From positions 1 through 64,000 of the forward strand of contig VIKE01000010.1 of assembly GCA_008080565.1 (NCBI GenBank): 64,000 bases of DNA, read 5' to 3'. Both the position numbers and the translations under genes were made by a program. The DNA is from Rhodocyclaceae bacterium (GTDB taxonomy: Bacteria; Pseudomonadota; Gammaproteobacteria; Burkholderiales; Rhodocyclaceae). The notes below the pieces were generated by a model. That model did not search any database. It was given only the letters and a program-made list of their open reading frames with translations, and was not told the origin of the DNA. Each line of letters opens with the position of its first letter. The first letter of the stretch is position 1. Of the stretch, positions 34,116-40,990 are shown piece by piece.

Positions 34116-34478
34116 TCAGTACCCCGTACCGGCAATGCCATCCAGACCCGGCGTCCGGAAACGGATCAGGTCCTTGTGGCCGATGCCGTTCTCTTTGAGG
34201 CTCTTGTTGCGATCCGGCGTGAAGGGCGTGTTGCCGTTCTGCCAGACGACCGTGTTCCAGTCGATCTGCTTCCAGTCCGGGTGATAGCTGAAGCAGTCGG
34301 TCATGTACTGGTCGACGATCACCGAGAACGGCGTTTCCGGCGGCAGTGCGAGCACGAAGGGGCGCGAGAACATGCGGTGACGCTCCCAGTTTACGTACAG
34401 CAACTGTCTGCCCTTGTAGTTCTCGAGGGCATCGCTCGATTTGAACTCGTACGGCGCGAGGGTTTTCAACATCGTCAT
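34116..34478 (-). CDS. dmpO: Phenol hydroxylase-type component O (small hydroxylase subunit)
   Basis: The real start is MTMLKTLAPYEFKSSDALENY (34478, Shine-Dalgarno AGGAG), giving 120 residues; the ORF-track start reads back into dmpN. The sequence, with NYKGRQLLYVNWERHRMFSRPFV, matches the gamma subunit of the phenol hydroxylase oxygenase. It forms the (LNO)2 hydroxylase with the L and N proteins. Confidence 0.92.
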   Translation of the reverse strand: MTMLKTLAPYEFKSSDALENYKGRQLLYVNWERHRMFSRPFVLALPPETPFSVIVDQYMTDCFSYHPDWKQIDWNTVVWQNGNTPFTPDRNKSLKENGIGHKDLIRFRTPGLDGIAGTGY

Positions 34479-34488
34479 TGCTGTCTCC

Positions 34489-36033
34489 TTAGTTCTTGGT
34501 GGCCTGTTCGCGCCAGGCTGCGAAGTTCTTCTGATCGTCCGAACCATTGAAGTCACCGGTCGCCCGCTTGTCGAGCCTCCAGTAGTCGAGCATCTGGCTG
34601 CCCGGCTGGTAGTCCGGCGCATTGACATCGACGCCATCCGGCTCGCAGTTGCCCTGCAGGGCCTGGTGCGAGGAGATGAAGGTCTGGACATACTTCTCCG
34701 GCTCGTTGTCGAAGATTTCCTTGCAGTGGTCGGAACAGGTGTGGAACTTCTCGCCCTTGTACACCGACTCGCGGAAGCACATTTCCATCGGGTCGCCCGG
34801 CTCGTTGAACTTCATGGTGCTGACACAGACCTGGCAGTTCATCGGCTGCGTCTTGTTGTTGAAGCGATTGCCGGCCTTTTCCTGGGCATCGAGATGCTCG
34901 AGCACCGGACGGTAGTACTTGTCGAAGGTGTTGGGATACTTCTCGGACAGCCAGTCCATTTCGTCGGGCGACGGAATCCAGGTGTGGAACGGGGTCGCGT
35001 CGGGCTTCATATAGAAACCTATCCACGACTGGTGGGTGACGTGTTCCTTTTCCTCGATGGTCTGGCCGAAGCACTTGGGAATGGTGATGCCGTAACGGGC
35101 GAGGTCCTTGAACAGCGAGCCGCCGTTGTCCTCGACGTACATTTCCCAGGCTTCCTTGAAGCTCATGATGCGCTTGGGCAGCATGTAATCCATCATCATG
35201 CCGACAGAAGCCAGCTTGCGCGTGCCGCGCCAGGTCCATTTGTCGATCCAGCGCTGGACGATGGGCAGGTTGTCCGGGTCCTGTTCGAGCATGAACTTGA
35301 TGCATTCGAGGCCGAGCGTCATGTGCCGCGCTTCGTCGGACTGGGCCGAGAAGCCGACGGTCATCGCCGCCATGTCGCCGTTGTAGGCGGCGCCGGAGAT
35401 GAAGGGGACGAACAGGATGTTGGTCAGCACGTATTCGAAGGCGAAGCCGATGGCGACCATGAATTCGAAGGGGCCGGCGGTGATCGCGTCGTCGAAGAAG
35501 GACTTGCCGTCGGACAGGTACCACATGCGGGATTGCTGATGGGCGAACTCGTCCATCCCGTTGTAGTACTTGTTGTAGTTGGAGATCGAGTGGATCTGCG
35601 TCTGGAAGTGACGGTACTCATCGACCGCCTGCATCTGACAGGCAACACGCGGACCGGCGCCGTTCATCTGCCGGCCCATCATCGAGAAGCCGCGGGCGGC
35701 CATCAGCTCGAGCGGCGGCGTCGAGCCGAGGAAGAGCTTCAAGACATTGATGTAGCGGGCGTCGGTGACCGAGAGGTGGCCGTTGTTCTGGTTGAAACCG
35801 TCGAGAATGGCGTACAGCTTGCGCTCCTTCTCGGACTGGTACTTCCAGTAGGCGTCCATGGTCAGGCGGAAGGGGTCTTCCCACTTGTCCCAATCGTGAA
35901 TCTTGATGCCTTCATAGGTGGTCTGCGGGAAAATCTCTTCCGTCTTGTGGAAGGTCGGCTCCCAGGCCAGATCGCGGGTCATCAGGCTGTAGCGCTCTTT
36001 GAGGCCGAGCTTCTTGGCAACTTTCATATCCAT
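34489..36033 (-). CDS. dmpN: Phenol hydroxylase-type large subunit with diiron site
   Basis: A 514-residue protein, the usual DmpN length. Two E-x-x-H ligand pairs of the carboxylate-bridged diiron centre are visible: VDEYRHFQ (about 135-142) and QSDEARHMTLG (about 228-238). It hydroxylates phenolic rings ortho to the OH. Because the neighbours degrade homoprotocatechuate and no HpaBC is seen, its likely substrate is 4-hydroxyphenylacetate; this is inference, since DmpN-type enzymes normally prefer phenol and cresols. Confidence 0.93.
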   Translation of the reverse strand: MDMKVAKKLGLKERYSLMTRDLAWEPTFHKTEEIFPQTTYEGIKIHDWDKWEDPFRLTMDAYWKYQSEKERKLYAILDGFNQNNGHLSVTDARYINVLKLFLGSTPPLELMAARGFSMMGRQMNGAGPRVACQMQAVDEYRHFQTQIHSISNYNKYYNGMDEFAHQQSRMWYLSDGKSFFDDAITAGPFEFMVAIGFAFEYVLTNILFVPFISGAAYNGDMAAMTVGFSAQSDEARHMTLGLECIKFMLEQDPDNLPIVQRWIDKWTWRGTRKLASVGMMMDYMLPKRIMSFKEAWEMYVEDNGGSLFKDLARYGITIPKCFGQTIEEKEHVTHQSWIGFYMKPDATPFHTWIPSPDEMDWLSEKYPNTFDKYYRPVLEHLDAQEKAGNRFNNKTQPMNCQVCVSTMKFNEPGDPMEMCFRESVYKGEKFHTCSDHCKEIFDNEPEKYVQTFISSHQALQGNCEPDGVDVNAPDYQPGSQMLDYWRLDKRATGDFNGSDDQKNFAAWREQATKN

Positions 36034-36058
36034 GGTGTTTGCTCCTTGGCGGCTGGAA

Positions 36059-36328
36059 TCAGGAATTCCAGCTCAGGGTGAATTCGTCGTCGGTCTCGTC
36101 GAGGTGGCCGGAGATGGTGATCAGGTGCAGTTGCAGCTCCTGCAGGTCGAAGCTGCGGCCCATCTTCTCCTCGACGGTCTCGCGCTTGATGACCAGGCGG
36201 TTCGGCACGTCGATCTTCACCATGGATGGCTGATCGTCGACCATCGCCCCCGGGTTGTCGTCGAGAATGGCTTCGACGATGCAGCGGGATTCGTCATTTT
36301 TCTGGAATGCGATAAAAGCGTTTGACAT
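36059..36328 (-). CDS. dmpM: Phenol hydroxylase-type coupling/effector protein M
   Basis: The start MSNAFIAFQKNDESRC (36328) gives 89 residues, the usual length of the cofactor-less MmoB/DmpM effector; the ORF-track start extends into dmpL. It is required for efficient coupling of reductase and hydroxylase. The gene lies between L and N as in the classical dmp operon. Confidence 0.92.
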   Translation of the reverse strand: MSNAFIAFQKNDESRCIVEAILDDNPGAMVDDQPSMVKIDVPNRLVIKRETVEEKMGRSFDLQELQLHLITISGHLDETDDEFTLSWNS

Positions 36329-36338
36329 GCAGCTTCCT

Positions 36339-37331
36339 TTACAGGGCGACACCGGCCTTGGCGGCGCGGGCATTCAGGTTCTGGACCAATTCGTCCATGA
36401 TGGAATCAGCCTCAGCACCGAAGGCCAGCTTGGCGACCGGCTTCAGGGCGACGACGGCACGGTCGCGCCAGTGCTTGATCCACTCGGCCAGTTGCGCCTT
36501 GTTTTCGGCGTTGTCGGCAGCGGTGGCCTTGAGCACGGAATCCATCCACTTCGTCGTTTCGCCGAACCATTCGCGCTGGAAGCGGGTCAGCATCGAGAAG
36601 ACCGGGCCGTAGGCGGCGTTGAGCTTTTCATTGAAGCGCTCGTAGATCAGCGGATAGAGCAGGCCTTCGAGGGCGAAGTCCTGGGCGACCAGGACCTGAT
36701 ACCAGTCCTTTTCGACCATCAGATCTTCGACGTAATGGCGCAGCTCGTTCCATTCGGCGCCGTCCATCCAGGCCGTCTTGGCGTCTGCCAGGGCGTCGAG
36801 ATCGTTGAAGGCCATGCCGAGACGGGTCACGTACTGGGCAACGCCGAGCTGATCCATCGAGGCGTAGCAGGCCGCCTGCGAAATGGCGATGCCGTAGCCG
36901 TAGGAGGAAACGTAAGCCTTGTTGAGATTGGAGCCCCAGGCGACGTGGCGCAGCGGCAGGAAAACCTTGAGCGCTTCGTCCTTGCCGGCAGCCGGATAGG
37001 CGGCAGCCAGACCGAGTTCATCGACCAGATCGAAATCGCCTTCGGCGATTTCCTGCATCCGGCCGCGCGCCAGCGTCCAGGCGCCGTAATAGTACTGGCG
37101 CGGGTCTTTCAGCGCGTACCAGTCCTTCATCGTGATCTTGGTCCGCTTGGTATCGAAGATGTCGTAGTGCGGCTCCCAGGTCGGACGGTAGTGATAGTTC
37201 TCGACCGGCTGCAGGTCCATGGTCGCTTCGAGATAACGCGAAGCCGGCTTGTCGGCGCCCATGCGGCGGGCCAGGTGGCCAAAGGTCTGGCGCAGCGGTG
37301 TGATGCTGACCGTCCTCAAATCAATTGCCAT
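36339..37331 (-). CDS. dmpL: Phenol hydroxylase-type beta subunit L
   Basis: A 330-residue protein starting MAIDLRTVSITPLRQTFGHLARRMG, with length and pattern of DmpL (RYLEATMDLQPVENYHYRPTWEP near 35-55). It has the same overall helical fold as the N subunit but no diiron ligands. It is structural in the (LNO)2 hydroxylase. Confidence 0.93.
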   Translation of the reverse strand: MAIDLRTVSITPLRQTFGHLARRMGADKPASRYLEATMDLQPVENYHYRPTWEPHYDIFDTKRTKITMKDWYALKDPRQYYYGAWTLARGRMQEIAEGDFDLVDELGLAAAYPAAGKDEALKVFLPLRHVAWGSNLNKAYVSSYGYGIAISQAACYASMDQLGVAQYVTRLGMAFNDLDALADAKTAWMDGAEWNELRHYVEDLMVEKDWYQVLVAQDFALEGLLYPLIYERFNEKLNAAYGPVFSMLTRFQREWFGETTKWMDSVLKATAADNAENKAQLAEWIKHWRDRAVVALKPVAKLAFGAEADSIMDELVQNLNARAAKAGVAL

Positions 37332-37377
37332 GCTTGTCTCCTTGTTTGCAGGCCATTTCCACGGTCAACCGGGCTTG

Positions 37378-37414
37378 CTACGGTCAACCGTAAAAAATGG
37401 CCAAAATTGAAATG
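37378..37414 (+). repeat. Dispersed repeat, copy D, with an adjacent partial copy
   Basis: CTACGGTCAACCG, then TAAAAAAT and GGCCAAAATTGAAATG. A truncated second copy (CCACGGTCAACCGGG, 37359-37373) lies immediately before. Both are between dmpL and dmpK, inside the operon. Confidence 0.78.
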
Positions 37415-37415
37415 C

Positions 37416-37682
37416 CTAGCGAAAGCGCTGGTGCGTTGCCTGATGCAGATTCCAGTGAAAATCGGCGTCCGATGCCTCGGCATCGAGCGGGGCAGCCTTT
37501 TCGGTGGTCAGCAGCTCAACCTGATTGGCCGCGCAGAACTCATCAAATGCCGCCTTGGGCATGACCAGCTCGGCCGCCACATCCGGATCGCCGATGGCGA
37601 ACTCGAATTCGATCAAACCGTTGGGCAGGGTGCGCATGACGCGAACGAATTTGCGCGTGATGTCGAAATTGCTTTCTGCCAT
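37416..37682 (-). CDS. dmpK: Phenol hydroxylase-type assembly protein K
   Basis: An 88-residue protein, DmpK-like in size and position (first gene of the K-L-M-N-O-P order). DmpK is thought to help assemble iron into the apo-hydroxylase. The start ATG has GAGGAGTGAG upstream, and a perfect 12-bp palindrome AACGGCGCCGTT lies at 37700-37711, just before it. Confidence 0.9.
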   Translation of the reverse strand: MAESNFDITRKFVRVMRTLPNGLIEFEFAIGDPDVAAELVMPKAAFDEFCAANQVELLTTEKAAPLDAEASDADFHWNLHQATHQRFR

Positions 37683-37740
37683 GTCGTCTCACTCCTCGTA
37701 ACGGCGCCGTTGATACCGCGCTCTGATGAGACGTATTAAG

Positions 37741-37766
37741 CCATTCGCTAAGATGTTAATGAATGG
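37741..37766. promoter_or_regulatory. HpaR-like operator upstream of the dmp-type operon
   Basis: CCATTCGCTAAGATGTTAATGAATGG is a palindrome with outer arms CCATTC/GAATGG and inner CTAA/TTAA, sharing the CTAANATGTTARTGA pattern of the other sites. It is 59 bp before dmpK. Confidence 0.62.
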
Positions 37767-37826
37767 ACGTTTGGGGAAATGACTTGTACTTTTCGTAACC
37801 CCCTGCCCGCTTCGGCAGAAATTTGA

Positions 37827-38753
37827 TCAAGCCTGACCGGTCAGCCGGAATTGACTGGGCGGCGTCCCGGTGCGCTTGGCGAAAAAGCGCGAGAAGTAGG
37901 CGGGATCGACAAAGCCGAGCTGGTAGCTGATTTCGCTGACCGGCACGGCAGAGTAACGAAGCAGGCGCCGCGCCTCCTGGAGCAGGCGTTCGTGCACTAC
38001 CTCTTTGGACGGCAGATTGGCCATGCGCCGGCAAATATCATTGAGCCGCGCTTCGGTCACTGACAGGCGGCCAGCGTATTCGGTCAGCGTCAGATGGTCG
38101 CGGAAATGCGCTTCAACGAGATCACAGAAGTTGAGGAAGAGCCGTAAGTCCTCACTACGCTCCGAACGCTGTGCAGTTGCCGGTTCGCGTGCCAACAGCA
38201 GGCGGCTCAGATGAATGAAGGCGCACTCGCCCAGCGCCAGCAACAAGGCAGAATGACCCTTGGCATCCTTGTCGAACTCGCCTTGCAGCAGTTCAACCGT
38301 TTGCAGCAGCGCGGCAAAATCAGTGGCACTCCCGGCCGGCAGGCTGCTCAACTCGAAAAAGACCGGCTCGCGCAACAAGGCATCCGGCCACTGCCCCGGC
38401 ATTTCGCGATACCAGCTGCGCACGACCTCCTGGCGCACTGTCAGCACGTGGCCGTCGGTGTCTTCCTCGGAATAGAAGGAGTGCGGAATGGTCGGCGGCG
38501 TGAAGATCAGCAAGGGCGCATCACCGCCATAGACCTGGCCGTCCAGGCTCAGGCGGACACTGCCACGGACCAGCAGGTGAATCTGATAAAAGCAGTAGTG
38601 CCGATGCGGCGGCGTATTGCGGCCGAAGAAATCGGCCAGCCGACCGAAGGTCTCGTAGTGGATTTCGCATTCCGGATCGCGCTGGTCGTAGACCCGCCCG
38701 ATGTGGATGTCCGGTATGGCCTGCAGCGGCGCTGAGTTCATTCCACTTTCCAA
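37827..38753 (-). CDS. hpaA: HpaA-like AraC-family activator of homoprotocatechuate genes
   Basis: The 308-residue protein has an N-terminal cupin-like sensor (FGRLADFFGRNTPPHRHYCFYQIHLL, PTIPHSFYSEEDTDGHVLTVR) and a C-terminal double HTH (LTEYAGRLSVTEARLNDICRRMAN; VSEISYQLGFVDPAYFSRFFAKRTG). These motifs match the E. coli HpaA activator, which responds to 4-hydroxyphenylacetate. MNSAPLQ four codons in is an alternative start. It is divergent from hpaR. Confidence 0.9.
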   Translation of the reverse strand: MESGMNSAPLQAIPDIHIGRVYDQRDPECEIHYETFGRLADFFGRNTPPHRHYCFYQIHLLVRGSVRLSLDGQVYGGDAPLLIFTPPTIPHSFYSEEDTDGHVLTVRQEVVRSWYREMPGQWPDALLREPVFFELSSLPAGSATDFAALLQTVELLQGEFDKDAKGHSALLLALGECAFIHLSRLLLAREPATAQRSERSEDLRLFLNFCDLVEAHFRDHLTLTEYAGRLSVTEARLNDICRRMANLPSKEVVHERLLQEARRLLRYSAVPVSEISYQLGFVDPAYFSRFFAKRTGTPPSQFRLTGQA

Positions 38754-38803
38754 TCCAATTCACGCAAAATAGGACCAGACCCTGGCCCGAAGCGTTCTGA
38801 TTC

Positions 38804-38825
38804 AATCACTAACATATTAGCCAGT
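38804..38825. promoter_or_regulatory. HpaR-like operator between hpaA and hpaR
   Basis: AATCACTAACATATTAGCCAGT carries CTAACATATTAG, a near-perfect palindrome. It lies 51 bp from the hpaA start and 70 bp before the hpaR start, so it could control both, including autoregulation of hpaR. Confidence 0.65.
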
Positions 38826-38894
38826 CAAATGGTATCATTTCACCCATGCATTCCCGTTGGATGCATTCAAACCACGTCCAGAGAGCGTCTGTTC

Positions 38895-39374
38895 ATGTCG
38901 CGCAAGCTAGCTTACAGAAACCTGCCGCAACTTTTCCTGAAAGCCCGGGAAGAATTACTCTGCCACTTCCGCCCGATCATTTCGCACTTCGGACTGACCG
39001 AACAGCAGTGGCGGATTTTGCGTACGCTCAGCGAAATGGAGCAACTGGAGCCGCGGGAAATCTGCGAGCACTGCCACATTCTGAGCCCGAGTATGACCGG
39101 CGTCCTGTCGCGCATGGAAGAAATGAATTTGGTCACCCGCGTGCGCATGCCGGAAGACCAGCGCCGGGTCATCGTCCGCCTGACGCCGAAGAGCGAACAA
39201 CTGGTGTCTGAACTCGGCCCGCTGATCGTCGAACAATACAAAATCATCGAACAGGCCTTTGGCCCGGAACTGATCAAGGAACTCTACGACGTGATGGACC
39301 GGGTGATTGCGGCCGAACGCGGCCCGATTGCCCGAGTCGCCCTGCCGCCCAAGAAGGACTGGTCGGCAATTTGA
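38895..39374 (+). CDS. hpaR: HpaR, MarR-family repressor of homoprotocatechuate catabolism
   Basis: The start is MSRKLAYRNLPQLFLKAREELL (38895), giving 159 residues; the longer ORF lacks the family N-terminus. The winged helix is visible around residues 45-105 (HFGLTEQQWRILRTLSEMEQLEPREICEHCHILSPSMTGVLSRMEEMNLVTR). HpaR in E. coli represses the meta-cleavage operon and is relieved by 4-hydroxyphenylacetate or homoprotocatechuate. The palindromic motif near this gene recurs before each hpa-related operon. Confidence 0.92.
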   Translation: MSRKLAYRNLPQLFLKAREELLCHFRPIISHFGLTEQQWRILRTLSEMEQLEPREICEHCHILSPSMTGVLSRMEEMNLVTRVRMPEDQRRVIVRLTPKSEQLVSELGPLIVEQYKIIEQAFGPELIKELYDVMDRVIAAERGPIARVALPPKKDWSAI

Positions 39375-39428
39375 TCGGCCACGCCTCCGTCGCCTTGACG
39401 ATTGCGCCCCGGCAAATCGACTGACGGC

Positions 39429-39659
39429 CTACGACAGACGAACGTTAAGTTCGTCGATGACCCCGGCCCAGTCTGCATCCTCGATGATTTCCTCCTTCAG
39501 GAATGCGCGCTGGGCGGCCGTCCAGAACGGGGCGCGATATAGCGCTACGCCGTGCGCCAAGGGACGATGGCTGGCGATGAAACTATCAATCGCCACTGGA
39601 TCGTCCGGCAATCCAAGCTGGGCAAACAGATTGTCCATCGTGTGCAGGCTGGCATCCAT
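39429..39659 (-). CDS. DUF2789 family protein
   Basis: The start MDASLHTMDNLFAQLGLPDD (39659, Shine-Dalgarno AAAGGAA) gives 76 residues; the ORF-track start at 39857 is inside a neighbouring gene. MDASLHTMDNLFAQLGLP and FIASHRPLAHGVALYRAPFW are hallmark stretches of DUF2789. Function unknown; a small soluble protein common in Proteobacteria. Confidence 0.85.
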   Translation of the reverse strand: MDASLHTMDNLFAQLGLPDDPVAIDSFIASHRPLAHGVALYRAPFWTAAQRAFLKEEIIEDADWAGVIDELNVRLS

Positions 39660-39748
39660 GTGAATTCCTTTCCCGACTGTCCATGCGATATCCGCATGCT
39701 GGTTCGATGAAATGAAATCAAAACAGTTCCGGAAGAAAGTCACTCCAC

Positions 39749-40612
39749 CTAGATCAGGATATAACGATGGCAGCGAGACTCGCTGGCCAGCGCATCCATG
39801 GCTTCCTGAACGGAGATCTGAACCAGACTGACCAGCCAATGGCGCCGGTCGGCACAACGCATTACCGGCAACTCGGCCCGGCCGAGCCGTGGGTCGGCAA
39901 CGGCAATATTGCTCGATTCCAGCCGCAAATGATTTTGGGGGGTCTCCAGCCAGGCGACCAATCCTTTCAACAGATTGTCAGGCTGCAACTCCCGTTCGGC
40001 CAGAACATACTCGGGAGCCTGGCCATCTTTCGGTGTTGGAGCGGGCGCTCCGTTTTCAATGTCCCACTCCGACTTAAGGAGCCGCCCCTTGTTCCGCAGA
40101 ATCTCGACATGCTCACGGAACTGCCCGAGGAGACGATGCAGACAAGAGTTGCGCAGACTTTCCCGGCAATACTCTTCGCTATATCCAATGCTGCGGATGG
40201 TGTGGTCAGCGAATTGCAGGCCAAGCTCATTGCCCAACCCCGCCCTCTCGCGAAAACCGAGGAGCCCGAAGAACTCGAGCTTGCCCTCCCTGGCCAACGG
40301 CGGCAAGAAATCCCGGATCTCGATGCTTCTCCCCAGCGCAACCTGGACATCAGCAGGTTCGGGAAAAACAGTCTGGAAAAACGAATTGTGGCAAGAAGCG
40401 CTGGCCGAAATTTCGAACGGGCCGGGGATACCCTTGATCTGCTGATGGTAGTACTCCTCTGCAGAGTGCAAGGCCTGCGCCAGGATGGGTTCGAAGTTGT
40501 TCGCCTCGGAAATCGATTCGCCCAGGGCTGCGACCACCTTCTCGACAAACCGATGGGTCGGAGACATGGCACGTGGGCCATGAACAAGCCCATTGAGTTT
40601 ATTGAAAAACAT
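39749..40612 (-). CDS. Hypothetical protein, unrecognised
   Basis: A 287-residue soluble protein with mixed helical content and no signal peptide. I cannot assign a family. Readable features are RFVEKVVAALGESI, EEYYHQQIKGIPGPFEIS, NSCLHRLLGQFREHVEIL and, near the C-terminus, a segment with alternating strands (DRRHWLVSLVQISV). The start has a Shine-Dalgarno-like GGGAG. The antisense ORF of similar length (39767-40627) has biased composition and is rejected. Confidence 0.55.
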   Translation of the reverse strand: MFFNKLNGLVHGPRAMSPTHRFVEKVVAALGESISEANNFEPILAQALHSAEEYYHQQIKGIPGPFEISASASCHNSFFQTVFPEPADVQVALGRSIEIRDFLPPLAREGKLEFFGLLGFRERAGLGNELGLQFADHTIRSIGYSEEYCRESLRNSCLHRLLGQFREHVEILRNKGRLLKSEWDIENGAPAPTPKDGQAPEYVLAERELQPDNLLKGLVAWLETPQNHLRLESSNIAVADPRLGRAELPVMRCADRRHWLVSLVQISVQEAMDALASESRCHRYILI

Positions 40613-40823
40613 CCGGACGCTCCCTAGATTTAGACCAATGGAATATTACCCCTATTTTAAGTATGGGTAAGCAGATTGACCATGGCTGGTGTGAAACAGC
40701 GTCAGGATTGCATCAAGTCACTCAACAGGGTGTCGCTGTGCAGGTATGATTCGGAGAGCTTACGACCGGCTACCTTGAGACACATTAATGGCCAAACCCC
40801 TTTGGGTTCCTGCACGGCACCCG

Positions 40824-40855
40824 AAAAACAAAAAAGCCACTCCGAAGAATGGCTT
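40824..40855 (-). terminator. Rho-independent terminator with UUCG loop
   Basis: On the minus strand AAGCCATTC-TTCG-GAGTGGCTT followed by TTTTTTG and more T. Nine paired positions (one G:U) close on a UUCG tetraloop, 17 bases after the tRNA 3' end. It terminates the tRNA transcript. Confidence 0.85.
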
Positions 40856-40871
40856 AACTGTTTGATTTTAC

Positions 40872-40945
40872 TGGTGCCCCCGAACGGAATCGAACCGCTA
40901 CCTGATGATTACAAATCAACTGCACGACCTTCATGCTACGGGGGC
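40872..40945 (-). tRNA. tRNA-Thr (anticodon UGU), atypical
   Basis: The minus strand gives GCCCCCG/CGGGGGC acceptor arms (perfect 7 bp), encoded ACCA, T arm GGTTCGATTCC and an anticodon loop TTTGTAA with UGU. The D arm is short (GCA/TGC, loop with GG) and the anticodon stem GTTGA/TCATC has one U:U mismatch. It is 74 nt. The terminator behind it suggests it is transcribed, but the mismatch leaves function uncertain. Confidence 0.72.
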
Positions 40946-40990
40946 CCAAGTGATGGGGCGCGATTATAGCTTGAACATTCAAATTTCGAC

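Larger units (their letters stand above)
40613..40990. other. Intergenic stretch with tRNA and terminator
   Basis: About 378 bp between the hypothetical gene and the diguanylate cyclase gene. It holds the tRNA-Thr-like gene and its terminator, described separately. In the remaining 210 bp I see no convincing gene; the ORF 40676-40969 is an artefact crossing the tRNA. Confidence 0.6.

Noticed and set aside
34441-36081. 546-aa plus-strand ORF opposite dmpN
   Set aside because: It mirrors dmpN, which carries both diiron ligand pairs; the antisense frame is Val/His/Glu-rich without recognisable domains.
37700-37711. Perfect palindrome AACGGCGCCGTT before dmpK
   Set aside because: It is short, GC-rich and not repeated elsewhere in the window, so I do not call it an operator.
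39767-40627. 286-aa plus-strand ORF opposite the hypothetical gene at 39749-40612
   Set aside because: Both frames are open, but the minus-strand product has normal composition and a Shine-Dalgarno; this one does not.
40676-40969. 97-aa ORF ending LVPPNGIEPLPDDYKSTARPSCYGG
   Set aside because: The LVPPNGIEP type of sequence is the known artefact of translating the opposite strand of a tRNA gene.
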